39,803 bases of DNA from a gamma proteobacterium HTCC5015 (GTDB taxonomy: Bacteria; Pseudomonadota; Gammaproteobacteria; HTCC5015), in assembly GCA_000155715.1 (NCBI GenBank), contig DS990604.1:1-39803 (forward strand), given 5' to 3'. Under the pieces are notes generated by a model. The model ran no database searches. It was not told where the DNA came from and was given only the letters and a program-made list of their open reading frames with translations. A program made the position numbers and the translations under genes. This document shows, piece by piece, positions 1 through 10,226 of the stretch (its first letter is position 1; every line of letters starts with the position of its first letter).

Positions 1-4
1 GTTT

Positions 5-9
5 GGAGG
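5..9 (+). promoter_or_regulatory. groES ribosome binding site
   Basis: A GGAGG Shine-Dalgarno core lies nine bases before the groES ATG and supports that start. The promoter itself lies outside the window. Confidence 0.8.
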
Positions 10-18
10 TTTTGCACC

Positions 19-306
19 ATGTCCATTCGTCCTTTGTACGACCGTGTGGTCGTCAAGCGTCAAGAAGAAGAGAGCAAAAGCGCTGGCGGCATTATTATCC
101 CCGACAGCGCTGCGGAAAAGCCCGCCCAAGGTGAAGTCGTCGCTGTCGGTGAGGGTAAGCCCCTTGAAAATGGCGAGACTCGCGCCCTAGCGGTCAAAGT
201 GGGCGACAAAGTGTTGTTCGGCAAGTACAGCGGCACCGACGTCAAAGTCGATGGCGATGACTTGCTCATTATGCGTGAAGACGACATCCAAGCGATTGTC
301 GACTAA
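19..306 (+). CDS. groES: Co-chaperonin GroES
   Basis: This is the 10-kDa co-chaperonin that forms the seven-membered lid of the GroEL folding chamber in the cytoplasm. The 95-residue product is full length for the family. It starts with the typical [13 protein letters not shown] strand, then the mobile loop that contacts GroEL (about residues 16-33, with [16 protein letters not shown]), and ends with the conserved [11 protein letters not shown] segment. A strong GGAGG site precedes the ATG. groEL follows 39 bases downstream in the same direction, the classic groESL operon. The usual sigma-32 or CIRCE control region, if present, would lie left of the window. Identification is from direct motif recognition. 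Confidence 0.98.
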   Translation: MSIRPLYDRVVVKRQEEESKSAGGIIIPDSAAEKPAQGEVVAVGEGKPLENGETRALAVKVGDKVLFGKYSGTDVKVDGDDLLIMREDDIQAIVD

Positions 307-333
307 TCCAAGCAATAAACACATTCGAGTTAA

Positions 334-1986
<1,653 letters not shown>

Positions 1987-2008
1987 TGCGCCATTGGCTC
2001 AGCCCACT

Positions 2009-2036
2009 AAAAGCCCCGCACTGCGGGGCTTTTTTG
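2009..2036. terminator. Bidirectional intrinsic terminator between groEL and the OMP gene
   Basis: A stem of AGCCCCGC pairing with GCGGGGCT around a very short loop is followed by a run of T and preceded by a run of A. It can therefore stop transcription from groEL rightward and from the leftward outer-membrane gene. Confidence 0.9.
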
Positions 2037-2052
2037 TGGGTCTGGCTGCTAA

Positions 2053-2616
2053 TTAAAACTTAAATCGAACGCCTGCCTTGAGTGTATCGATGTCAGAGTC
2101 CTCGTCGCTGAGACGATTGTCTATTTGAGAGGATTTGAGTTCCACCTCGTAGCGGTTGTACTCCAGGTTGAAATCTACAGCATCTGATATAGAAAATGTC
2201 ATCCCCGCGCCGTAGTAGGGTTCGTCTCCCTCGAAAGAGTCTTTGACGCCAAAGGCTTGCACTTCGGCATCCCAGTAAAAGCGGCCGCCCTTGGCAAATA
2301 GGGAGAAATCTTCGCTGAGAGGAATGCGGCCAACTACAGAGGCTCCATAGCCATCAATTTCTACTGAGGAAATGCGGTTTTGAGCCTGGCCAAAATCCGT
2401 GTAGTCGAATTCGATGCCGAGCACTGGGAGTAGCTGAAATCCCAAAATGCCTTGAACAAAGTCGTTGTCCTCTTCAAATTCGCCACCGCGCGATTTATAA
2501 CCGCCATAGTTGGCTCCTAGATAAGTGCTGGGCTCGGCTGTGTTTGCATTAACGGCGTGGGGAGCCGACAAAGATGCAAACGAAGTGAGCAAAAAAGGCA
2601 GTGTGAATTTGTTCAT
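2053..2616 (-). CDS. Outer-membrane beta-barrel protein (OmpA/opacity-like, 8-strand type)
   Basis: The 187-residue product looks like a small outer-membrane barrel. It has an N-terminal signal peptide (residues 1 to about 24, hydrophobic core and an ANA-type cleavage site), alternating hydrophobic/polar strands with aromatic belts (YLGANYGGY, LGIEFDYTDF, FSLFAKGGRFYWD, YYGAGMTF, VDFNLEYNRYEV), and a C-terminal phenylalanine after KAGVRFK, the usual recognition signal for the BAM complex. The size fits the OmpA-like transmembrane or porin-like opacity family. An AAGGAG site sits six bases before the ATG. It is convergent with groEL and shares its terminator. The exact function (adhesion, membrane stability) cannot be told. 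Confidence 0.85.
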   Translation of the reverse strand: MNKFTLPFLLTSFASLSAPHAVNANTAEPSTYLGANYGGYKSRGGEFEEDNDFVQGILGFQLLPVLGIEFDYTDFGQAQNRISSVEIDGYGASVVGRIPLSEDFSLFAKGGRFYWDAEVQAFGVKDSFEGDEPYYGAGMTFSISDAVDFNLEYNRYEVELKSSQIDNRLSDEDSDIDTLKAGVRFKF

Positions 2617-2811
2617 AAAATGCTCCTTGTACTAAAGCAGTCGTTGGGACGGGCAAAGGCTAACAGGTACAAAGAAAAGATCTTTTGTTGCCGTGTTGAT
2701 AATCATCAAACTTTGCAAAGTAAGGATAAAGCGATATGCCGCTTGGGCAGTACTGGGAACCGTGCAATTGATGGGGATTGCCTTACAATGAGTGTAAAAC
2801 GGAGTAGCAAT

Positions 2812-5700
2812 ATGTGGCCTTCCGCCTGTCAGTGGCGCCCGACATTGTCGGAACATTTTCCCCAAGCGTTGGATGCTGTGTTGGCGCGCAGTCTCGCCAG
2901 CTTGAAGCAGGCGTTGCCCAGCGATCAGCACGATGAGGTCGAGCGACTAGCGCCGGTGTGGATGTGTAGCCCGTGGGCGGTGCGCCAATTTTCTGCTCAT
3001 CCCGAATGGTTTGCGCAATTGTCGGGTTGCGGTTGGGGCGTCGAAAACAATGGTTGTGACAGCCAGTCTCAGTTTGAGGCGTTCTCAATGGATTGTGACG
3101 AGGCGGTCGCGATGCAAAGACTGCGGCAGATGCGTCAGCGCGAAATGTTGCGTATCACTGTGTGCGACATCATGGGCTGGGTCGATCTAGAGCGAACCTT
3201 GCGAGATCTGACGGCCTTTGCCGATTGCGCGGTCGAGCTTGCGCACAATTGGTCGAGAGAGCAACTCAGACATCGTTATGGCGTGCCCCGTGACGACCAA
3301 GGAAAGGAACAATCGCTGATTGTCTACGGAATGGGGAAGCTAGGTGGTGGTGAGCTCAATTTTTCCTCGGACATTGATTTGATTTTTTTCTATCCAGAGG
3401 GTGGGCAAACGGATGGCGATAAATGTCTCGACAACCACCCTTATTTCATTCGTTTGGGCCAGCAAATAATACGTCTACTCGATGACTTAACCGCTGACGG
3501 CTTCGTGTATCGCGTGGATATGCGCCTGCGTCCCTTCGGCGACGCAGGTGCCTTGGCCGTGTCCTTCGCGGGCGCGGAAAACTACTATCAAACTCAAGGT
3601 CGCGAGTGGGAGCGCTATGCACTGATTAAAGCGCGGCCAATGACGGGGCACCCCGAGGCTATTGATCGCCTTCATCAAATGTTGCGCCCCTTTGTTTTTC
3701 GACGCTACTTGGACTTTACCGCCATTCAATCTTTACGCGATTTAAAAGCGATGATTGAGGCGCAAGTGCGTGAGAAAGGCATGGAGGGCAATATCAAATT
3801 GGGTCGGGGCGGCATTCGTGAAGTGGAATTCATAGGCCAAGCCTTTCAGCTGATCTATGGTGGCCGCGATCCCGAGCTACGTGTGCGCAGCATTGTTCGC
3901 GTACTAGGCCATCTCGCTGAAGAGGCGTTGTTGTCACAGAGCGATGTCGATCGCTTACTAGAGGCCTATACATTTTTACGTCTCGCTGAAAATCGACTGC
4001 AAATGGTTGAGGATGCGCAGACGCATGATTTGCCCACGGATGAACTCGGCCAGCAGCGCTTGGCTTACGCCATGGGGTTTCAAACGTGGCGTGACTTTGC
4101 CGAAGCGCTTCAAGTACACCGCGATTTTGTGGCTGAGCAGTTTCAATGGGTATTTGCTTCGCCGGAAGATCAGGATCGCACACAGTGGCAGAAAATCTGG
4201 TGTGGCGAAATGTCGACCTCAGCGTCTTTAGAGGCCATGGGGTTGAGCGGAGATCCTCGGGGAACTGAAGTGTTGGCTCGACTGAAGCAGTTGCGCGAAA
4301 ACAGTGCCTACCAGAAATCGCCCAAAGAAAGCCAGCAGCGCGTCGATGAATTCATGGCGCAACTGCTGTGCAAAGTGTCACATCTCAATGTCGACAAGTC
4401 GCAGGCTCTATTGCGGTTAATCAATTTTGTGCGCGCTGTGGCGAGGCGCTCTGTGTATCTGGTGCTGTTGACAGAGAACCCCAAGGCGCTAGAGCGCCTC
4501 GTATTTTTCTTTGCCGAGAGCGACTGGGTGGCCGAGCAGCTAACACGTCAGCCCGCCGTATTGGATCAGCTGCTGGATGCTCGCTTGCTGTATTCGCTAC
4601 CGCGTCGCCCCGAGCTTGATCAACAGTTGGAAGAGCACCTCAGCAGCGTGCCGCAAGAACAGTTTGAAACGCTATTAAATGAGCTAAGACAATTTAAAAA
4701 CGCCTATACCTTAAAAGTTGCCGCCGTTGATTTAAACGACGAAATGCCCTTAATGCGCGTGAGTGATCATTTGACAGAGTGCGCCGAGGTGCTGGTCTCG
4801 CAGGGGCATCGCATCGCTTGGCGCGAGACGACGGCCAAGCATGGCTTCCCTCATTGCCGCCGCGAAGACGGGGTTTACAATCCGCAAATGGCGGTGATCG
4901 GCTATGGCAAGCTCGGCGGCATCGAGCTGGGCTATTCCTCTGACTTAGATGTTGTTTTTTTGCACGATAGCAGCGGTCAGCGCGAGTACACCAGCGGTCG
5001 CGATGATGAGGGAAAAGGCTGTGTCGACAACAGCCTGTTCTTTGCCCGCACTGCCCAAAAACTCGTGTCCGTCATGAACTCGCAAACCATGGCAGGGCAG
5101 CTCTATGAAATAGACACGCGCCTCCGCCCCGATGGCGATGCCGGTGCGTTGGTGAAGAGCGTGGATGGCTACCGCGACTATTTATTGAACAAAGCGTGGA
5201 CATGGGAACACCAGGCTTTGGTGCGCGCACGCTTCATTTGTGGCAGTGAAGCGATGCGCTCGAGTTTTGAGGCCGTGAGGAAAGAGGTGCTTTGTCAGCA
5301 TCGCGACAAAGAGAAGCTGCGCCGAGAAGTGGTCGATATGCGCGAAAAAATGCGCGGGCATCTCGGCGGCCAGCGCGGTATGGTGAGCCTTAAGCAAGAC
5401 CGCGGAGGACTGGCCGATATTGAGTTTATGGTGCAGTTTGGCGTGCTCGCCTACGCATCAGAATATCCACAATTGGTGCAATACAGTGATAATATTCGCA
5501 TTCTCGAAGCGATAGCGGCCTGTGGCGTGCTGTCCGCTTCCGATGCGGAGATGTTGATAGAGAGTTATCGCAGTATTCGCGCTAAAATACACCGCCTCGC
5601 CCTCGACCGCCGCAAGGCCATTGTCGAGTCGGCGGGGGCGCTTGAGCCCGTTCTCACCCAAGTGGCCGATTTTTGGCAGCGGTGGATGTTGGCAGAGTAG
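2812..5700 (+). CDS. glnE: Bifunctional glutamine synthetase adenylyltransferase/deadenylase
   Basis: GlnE adds AMP to and removes AMP from a conserved tyrosine of glutamine synthetase, tuning nitrogen assimilation under PII control. With the start chosen here the product has 962 residues, close to E. coli GlnE (946). It carries two nucleotidyltransferase domains with matching signatures: GMGKLGGGELNFSSDIDLIF (Asp187 and Asp189) in the N-terminal deadenylase half, and GYGKLGGIELGYSSDLDVVF (Asp711 and Asp713) in the C-terminal adenylylase half. The reading frame is open back to 2557, but that region overlaps the antisense outer-membrane gene; the ATG at 2812 has a GGAG site seven bases upstream, so I prefer it. 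ATG 2788 is possible. ilvE follows closely, as in Pseudomonas. Confidence 0.96.
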   Translation: MWPSACQWRPTLSEHFPQALDAVLARSLASLKQALPSDQHDEVERLAPVWMCSPWAVRQFSAHPEWFAQLSGCGWGVENNGCDSQSQFEAFSMDCDEAVAMQRLRQMRQREMLRITVCDIMGWVDLERTLRDLTAFADCAVELAHNWSREQLRHRYGVPRDDQGKEQSLIVYGMGKLGGGELNFSSDIDLIFFYPEGGQTDGDKCLDNHPYFIRLGQQIIRLLDDLTADGFVYRVDMRLRPFGDAGALAVSFAGAENYYQTQGREWERYALIKARPMTGHPEAIDRLHQMLRPFVFRRYLDFTAIQSLRDLKAMIEAQVREKGMEGNIKLGRGGIREVEFIGQAFQLIYGGRDPELRVRSIVRVLGHLAEEALLSQSDVDRLLEAYTFLRLAENRLQMVEDAQTHDLPTDELGQQRLAYAMGFQTWRDFAEALQVHRDFVAEQFQWVFASPEDQDRTQWQKIWCGEMSTSASLEAMGLSGDPRGTEVLARLKQLRENSAYQKSPKESQQRVDEFMAQLLCKVSHLNVDKSQALLRLINFVRAVARRSVYLVLLTENPKALERLVFFFAESDWVAEQLTRQPAVLDQLLDARLLYSLPRRPELDQQLEEHLSSVPQEQFETLLNELRQFKNAYTLKVAAVDLNDEMPLMRVSDHLTECAEVLVSQGHRIAWRETTAKHGFPHCRREDGVYNPQMAVIGYGKLGGIELGYSSDLDVVFLHDSSGQREYTSGRDDEGKGCVDNSLFFARTAQKLVSVMNSQTMAGQLYEIDTRLRPDGDAGALVKSVDGYRDYLLNKAWTWEHQALVRARFICGSEAMRSSFEAVRKEVLCQHRDKEKLRREVVDMREKMRGHLGGQRGMVSLKQDRGGLADIEFMVQFGVLAYASEYPQLVQYSDNIRILEAIAACGVLSASDAEMLIESYRSIRAKIHRLALDRRKAIVESAGALEPVLTQVADFWQRWMLAE

Positions 5701-5761
5701 GAACCAATTCGATAAAACTTTGAGTGAACCCATGCCTAGGCTTGGGCAGCAGGAGACAGCA

Positions 5762-6688
5762 ATGAGTACGATGGCCGACCGTGACGGTCTAATTTGGTTT
5801 GATGGTGAGTTAATTCCTTGGCGCGATGCCAAGGTGCACGTGCTGACTCACACCTTGCACTATGGCATGGGCGCGTTTGAAGGCGTGAGAGCCTACAAGA
5901 CGGAGCAGGGTGCGGCCATCTTTCGCTTAGAAGAGCATACGCGTCGCCTGTTTAACTCGGCCAAAATCATGAATATGCAGATTCCTTTCAGTGAAGAGGA
6001 AATCAACGAGGCCCAGCGCGCCGCGGTGCGCGAAAACAATCTGGACAGCGCCTATATTCGCCCTATGATCTTTTTTGGATCAGAGGGCATGGGCTTGCGC
6101 GCCGATAATTTGAAAGTGCATGTCATGGTCGCCGCCTGGGAGTGGGGTTCTTATCTAGGCGACGAGGGCATTGAAAAAGGCATTCGCATTAAGACCTCTT
6201 CGTTTACTCGCCACCATGTGAATGTTTCTATGTGCAAAGCCAAGGCGAATGGGCACTACATCAATTCCATGCTGGCTCTGCAAGAAGCTCAGCGCGATGG
6301 TTATGATGAGGCTATGCTGCTGGATGTTGACGGCTTTGTGGCAGAGGGCAGTGGCGAGAACATTTTTGTCGTACGCGAGGGTCAGATCTACACCCCCGAC
6401 CTGACGTCGGCACTCGATGGCATTACGCGCAAAACCATCGTTCAGCTGGCCAATGAGCTCGGCTACGATATTATTGAAAAGCGCATCACTCGCGACGAAG
6501 TGTATATCGCCGACGAAGCCTTTTTTACGGGTACCGCCGCAGAAGTGACACCCATTCGCGAAGTCGATAACCGCCCTATCGGCTGCGGCAGCCGTGGCCC
6601 CGTCACTGAAAAGCTACAAAAGCTCTACTTCGATGTGGTAGAAGGCCGATCCCACCTCGATCAGAACTGGCTGACGCCAGTGGTTTGA
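5762..6688 (+). CDS. ilvE: Branched-chain amino acid aminotransferase
   Basis: IlvE is a PLP-dependent fold-type IV aminotransferase catalysing the last step of leucine, isoleucine and valine synthesis with glutamate as amino donor. The start at 5762 is chosen because AGGAG lies six bases upstream; the frame is open further back but overlaps glnE. The product is 308 residues, matching E. coli IlvE (309). Visible signatures include the N-terminal LIWFDGELIPW and LHYGMGAFEGVRAY stretches, the PLP-binding lysine (about Lys161) in CKAKANGHYINSML, EGSGENIFVV and FFTGTAAEVTPIREVD. It sits 61 bases after glnE and probably shares transcription with it. Downstream the GT4 gene runs convergently. Confidence 0.97.
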   Translation: MSTMADRDGLIWFDGELIPWRDAKVHVLTHTLHYGMGAFEGVRAYKTEQGAAIFRLEEHTRRLFNSAKIMNMQIPFSEEEINEAQRAAVRENNLDSAYIRPMIFFGSEGMGLRADNLKVHVMVAAWEWGSYLGDEGIEKGIRIKTSSFTRHHVNVSMCKAKANGHYINSMLALQEAQRDGYDEAMLLDVDGFVAEGSGENIFVVREGQIYTPDLTSALDGITRKTIVQLANELGYDIIEKRITRDEVYIADEAFFTGTAAEVTPIREVDNRPIGCGSRGPVTEKLQKLYFDVVEGRSHLDQNWLTPVV

Positions 6689-6709
6689 TGTAAACGGAAT
6701 TAGTGGTTA

Positions 6710-7750
6710 CTAGCGATTTTCTCGTATGGCTTTCTCGTACAGGACAAGGTATTTCTTGGCCATGCTTTCCATGGAGTACTGATCTAGTTGTTCTTTGGCC
6801 GTGGAGGCCAAGGTCTTCGCGAGAGTACGGTTTTTATACAGATTGAGAATCGATTGTTTTAGCTGGTCTGCTTTTCCGTTTTCAAATAGAAGGCCATTCT
6901 CTTGATGTTTAACAATGTCCGGTATTCCTCCAACGGCTGATGCGATGACAGGAATTTCCAAGTCCATTGCATCGAGAATAGATGAGCCCAGTCCTTCACT
7001 TCGCGAGGGAAAGGCAAATAAGTCTAAACCGGCAATATAGTCTGCAATATTAGATTTGAAGCCTAGCCAACTAACATTGTGCAAATTTTGAGATTCACTC
7101 TTTAATATGTCGTGGTCAACACCACTGCCTAAAAAAACAAAGTGAATCTCTGGGTGAGAGTGCTGAATCTCCTTAGCCACTTGTAGCAAAACTCGTTGCC
7201 CTTTGTGCGAGTCCACTAGTGCTGCGACATGACCAATAATGAACTTTTGAGAAAATTGGTTGCGAAACTTTTGGGTGGCTTCGGCTTGGTGTGTAAAGCC
7301 CGCATAAGCGTCGTGAATGATTTCAACATCGCCGGCGTAGTGATTGGTGATTTGCTTTGAAATGGCCCTAGATATGGCGACGCGGCTGGAAGCTTGATCG
7401 TAAGTTTTATGGTTAAGCCATCTGTCTTTTACAGCGCAGTCAATTCGTCGTGTTAATACATATGGCGTAGAGAACAGTTTTGAATGTAGCCACGACCAGT
7501 GAATAGCTCTTGCTTCATGGGCGTGCGTTACATCTGATTTTCGAGATCTGAAATGCCCAATTATTTGGTTGCTGGATGTGACGAAATTCACTCCATAGTC
7601 ATTCAGTAAATGCTGTTTAATGGGCGAGTTGTGTCGGGATACCAAGGTTTGTTGAATGTCGTTAAATTCACTAAGAGCTTTAATTAATAACTCTGTCTGC
7701 CGTTCTCCTCCACGAAAACCTTTGGCCAAATTGATGTGTGTGATATGCAT
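6710..7750 (-). CDS. Glycosyltransferase family 4 (GT-B fold)
   Basis: A 346-residue cytoplasmic glycosyltransferase, probably adding a sugar to LPS core or a surface glycan. The N-terminal half has the glycine-rich acceptor loop (NLAKGFRGGERQTELL) and a THAHEARA motif. The C-terminal half has the family-4 donor site: HVAALVDSHKGQ, FVFLGSG, then FAFPSRSEGLGSSILDAM and ASAVGGIPDIV. The usual E-x7-E motif appears as E-x7-D here (EGLGSSILD), a conservative change. It is the last gene of a leftward operon, 14 bases after the GT9 gene. The coding sequence is visibly richer in A+T than glnE/ilvE or hldE, suggesting recent acquisition. Sugar specificity cannot be inferred. Confidence 0.9.
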   Translation of the reverse strand: MHITHINLAKGFRGGERQTELLIKALSEFNDIQQTLVSRHNSPIKQHLLNDYGVNFVTSSNQIIGHFRSRKSDVTHAHEARAIHWSWLHSKLFSTPYVLTRRIDCAVKDRWLNHKTYDQASSRVAISRAISKQITNHYAGDVEIIHDAYAGFTHQAEATQKFRNQFSQKFIIGHVAALVDSHKGQRVLLQVAKEIQHSHPEIHFVFLGSGVDHDILKSESQNLHNVSWLGFKSNIADYIAGLDLFAFPSRSEGLGSSILDAMDLEIPVIASAVGGIPDIVKHQENGLLFENGKADQLKQSILNLYKNRTLAKTLASTAKEQLDQYSMESMAKKYLVLYEKAIRENR

Positions 7751-7764
7751 AGACTGGAAGTCTC

Positions 7765-8739
7765 TTAATTGAGTAATGGTTCTAAATGCTTTTTAAAGCT
7801 GGACATTATATCAGTCGAGGAAAGCTGTTCTGGTGAAGGGCGGAATATGATGGTGCCTTGGTATATTCCCTGTGGAAAGGTCCGCTTAGGCTCCCCAGGT
7901 GTGAATATGCCCAAATTGGGTATGCCTATGGCTGAAGCCAAATGTAACACGCCAGAATCGTGGCCAATATAAGCGTCACAATAGGATAGAAGTGGAATTA
8001 CCTGGTCAAGTTGTCCATTGCAGAGATAATCAGAGAATAAGCCGATGCAACCTCGGATGTCTCGTAGGGTATTTAATTCACTCGTGGTTCCAAACCACAC
8101 TGGGGTGAACCCTGTGGCTTTAATCTCTCGGGCTACTTTCAACCAAGTCTCTAAATCAACGCAGCGGTTTTTTAAGCTGGCAAAGGCATGAAGGCCGACC
8201 CATTGATCATTGGTGTCCTTAGTGATGTTCATTAGCTGCTTTTTGGATTGAACGGCGTCTAGATCTAAAGAGTAGTGAGGGGATTCCTGTGGTGGATAAT
8301 GGAGGTGAGATATGAGTGATTGAATGGCTTCTATGGCGGGCTTTTTTAGCGAAGGCCGAGGAGTGGCGTGTGTTAAAAATGGAGCGAGTTTTGGAAAGTC
8401 CCAACCAATCGTTACAGGAATTTTAGCCAAGTAAAGAGCAAGCCCAAGCCGCCAGTTTTTGCTGACGGTGATTGCGATGTCAAAATTCTGTCTTTTTAGC
8501 CACTTGATGAACTGCCAGAAGGCTACATGCTTTTTCCAGTGGAAAATAGGATCAATTTTATCGAGAAGTGGTATGGAGTGATGTGATTGTATGCCAGGTA
8601 TGAATGGGGCAACTGCTTCTGTGTCGATTCTAGTTACCAAGGTGATTTTTTCGCCATGACTTGACAGGTGGCTTGTCAGGGCGGAGGTGAATACTAAGTC
8701 ACCAATATTGTCTTGGCAGAGAAGCAGTGTTTTTTTCAT
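7765..8739 (-). CDS. Glycosyltransferase family 9 (heptosyltransferase-like)
   Basis: A 324-residue GT-B fold glycosyltransferase of the ADP-heptose:LPS heptosyltransferase family. It begins with LLLCQDNIGDLVFTSAL, equivalent to the N-terminal GD motif of WaaC/WaaF/WaaQ, and has the C-terminal donor-site signature GHDSGVLHLASAIGIPNLGIF followed by TPGEPKRTFPQG. The ATG overlaps the stop of the upstream O-antigen-ligase-like gene (ATGA), indicating translational coupling. It is more divergent than the WaaF encoded later in the window and may be a WaaQ-like or strain-variable enzyme. Composition is A+T-rich like its operon partners. Substrate assignment (heptose versus another sugar) is unproven. 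Confidence 0.88.
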   Translation of the reverse strand: MKKTLLLCQDNIGDLVFTSALTSHLSSHGEKITLVTRIDTEAVAPFIPGIQSHHSIPLLDKIDPIFHWKKHVAFWQFIKWLKRQNFDIAITVSKNWRLGLALYLAKIPVTIGWDFPKLAPFLTHATPRPSLKKPAIEAIQSLISHLHYPPQESPHYSLDLDAVQSKKQLMNITKDTNDQWVGLHAFASLKNRCVDLETWLKVAREIKATGFTPVWFGTTSELNTLRDIRGCIGLFSDYLCNGQLDQVIPLLSYCDAYIGHDSGVLHLASAIGIPNLGIFTPGEPKRTFPQGIYQGTIIFRPSPEQLSSTDIMSSFKKHLEPLLN

Positions 8740-10127
8740 GTGGATCTCATACCATTAGGGTCATTGCTCTTATTGTGGTCACACAGGATCATAAAGAGGG
8801 GAATGAGCAATAAAAAATAGATGGTTCCAACTGAGCGATAAAACATGACATCTGTTAAGGAGAAACAGGCGTACAAAACAACAATGCAAGCTCCTGATAG
8901 AGGCCATTGATGTGAAGTAGAAAAAAAGAGTTTTCGTGTAAAGTAAAGTAGAGGCATGGAGTATAAAAACACTAAGGGGATAAAACCCGTAATGCCCGTA
9001 TTGGATAGTGTGTTTAGATAATCGTTATGTGCATGATAGTACTCGCTTTCAATTGATAGACTTGGGTCTGGGTCTGGATTGATGAACGCAAAGCTATCGG
9101 GGCCACTGCCGAAAAAGGGTGATTCTTTAATATTTTCAATAGCCTGCAGCCACATGCGAAGTCGGTACCCAATGGATGTTTCGCTGTTTTTTGGGTCAAA
9201 CTGAGAAATGTTTTCATAGGTATTTTGAAAGCGTTTTTTTAGCATGCCTTCATGCGAAAAAAAGTAGCTTGCGAAAAGAGCCGAGACTAATAGTAGAGAA
9301 AAAAGGAATAGCAGTTTTACTTTACCTTTGATTAGCAAAATGAAAAAAAACAAAGATGTCAGAATCAGCCCTGCTAGCCAACCTCCGCGAGACAGTGATA
9401 ATACGCTTCCAATAATGCCAAAAGTGGCGCCATTGACAGCAAAAAATACCCAGATCCACTTTTTTTCTTGCCAGTTCTGATAGAGGCTGATTGCTGAGAT
9501 GGTGCCAAGCATTAAAGCGATGTTGCCAAAATAAATGGCATTGACCACGCCATCTGCACGCCAAGTTTTTCGCGAAAACTGATCGCCAAAAAAAGTCCAT
9601 TGGAATATTTCGCAAAGAGCGTGAAAACCACTTAAAATAGCGCCCGCTATGCAGCTAGCCACTACTGTTTGGGTAAATAGCCTAGAGTATGACCTGTAGC
9701 ACAGTAGAAGAGCTGGCACGGTTAAGAGGGTTAGTAAGAATTTGCCCATCGGGCTGCCCAGTGCTCGTGCTTGTTCTGGGTCTAAGCCGTTAGCCCACCA
9801 AGAGAGACAGGCAGTAAAAAATACTGCCGCGCAGATGTAGAGCCAATACTTAAGCGCTTGGGGGAAAGGGTTTAGCTTTCCTCTTTCCTTGGGTATAAGC
9901 AGCACTATTAAGCCGACTAAACCGAGTATAGACCAAGCCTTGGAACCTGATTTTTCTACAATCAGACCAAGGCAGATCCCCCCTGAAATGGCGCAAAGAG
10001 TTATGATGGATAGAAGCTTATTGATCCAGTCTTGCCTATAGGATCGTTTGAGTGATTCGTCGCTCGTCGTCATGGTGAAGTATTTCTGTCTCGGCTGGCT
10101 AGTGGGGAGAATTCTACCATAGGGCAT
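8736..10127 (-). CDS. O-antigen ligase/polymerase family membrane protein (WaaL/Wzy type)
   Basis: A polytopic inner-membrane protein of up to 463 residues with many hydrophobic segments. It carries a large periplasmic loop in its C-terminal half containing ESPFFGSGPDSFAF, then YYHAHNDYLNTLSNTGITGF, the hallmark of the Wzy_C domain of O-antigen ligases and polymerases. WaaL ligases join undecaprenyl-linked O-chain to lipid A-core in the periplasm; the LPS-core setting favours ligase, but polymerase cannot be excluded. The start is uncertain: the ATG at 10127 has little ribosome-site support, and the ATG at 10073 (445 residues, MTTSDESLK) places the first membrane helix at a more usual distance. 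First gene of the A+T-rich leftward operon, divergent from hldE. Confidence 0.85.
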   Translation of the reverse strand: MPYGRILPTSQPRQKYFTMTTSDESLKRSYRQDWINKLLSIITLCAISGGICLGLIVEKSGSKAWSILGLVGLIVLLIPKERGKLNPFPQALKYWLYICAAVFFTACLSWWANGLDPEQARALGSPMGKFLLTLLTVPALLLCYRSYSRLFTQTVVASCIAGAILSGFHALCEIFQWTFFGDQFSRKTWRADGVVNAIYFGNIALMLGTISAISLYQNWQEKKWIWVFFAVNGATFGIIGSVLSLSRGGWLAGLILTSLFFFILLIKGKVKLLFLFSLLLVSALFASYFFSHEGMLKKRFQNTYENISQFDPKNSETSIGYRLRMWLQAIENIKESPFFGSGPDSFAFINPDPDPSLSIESEYYHAHNDYLNTLSNTGITGFIPLVFLYSMPLLYFTRKLFFSTSHQWPLSGACIVVLYACFSLTDVMFYRSVGTIYFLLLIPLFMILCDHNKSNDPNGMRST

Positions 10128-10194
10128 GGTTTCTGATATGAGACATTGTTGGCAAAATTGTCAGAGAGTCGCTAGCAGTTAACAAATGACTCAG

Positions 10195-10200
10195 TATAAT
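10195..10200 (+). promoter_or_regulatory. Probable -10 element for hldE
   Basis: A perfect TATAAT lies 26 bases before the hldE ATG in the 99-base divergent gap. No good -35 hexamer is visible at 17 bases (CTAGCA there), so the promoter call is tentative. Confidence 0.4.
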
Positions 10201-10226
10201 TTAGGGATGAAAAATCTAGGTGATCT

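Noticed and set aside
2557-2811. N-terminal extension of glnE (start at 2557 or 2788)
   Set aside because: The 2557 start would overlap the outer-membrane gene and the translated extension is Lys/Cys/Arg-rich non-protein-like; ATG 2812 has a proper ribosome site and gives the family length. 2788 stays a weak alternative.
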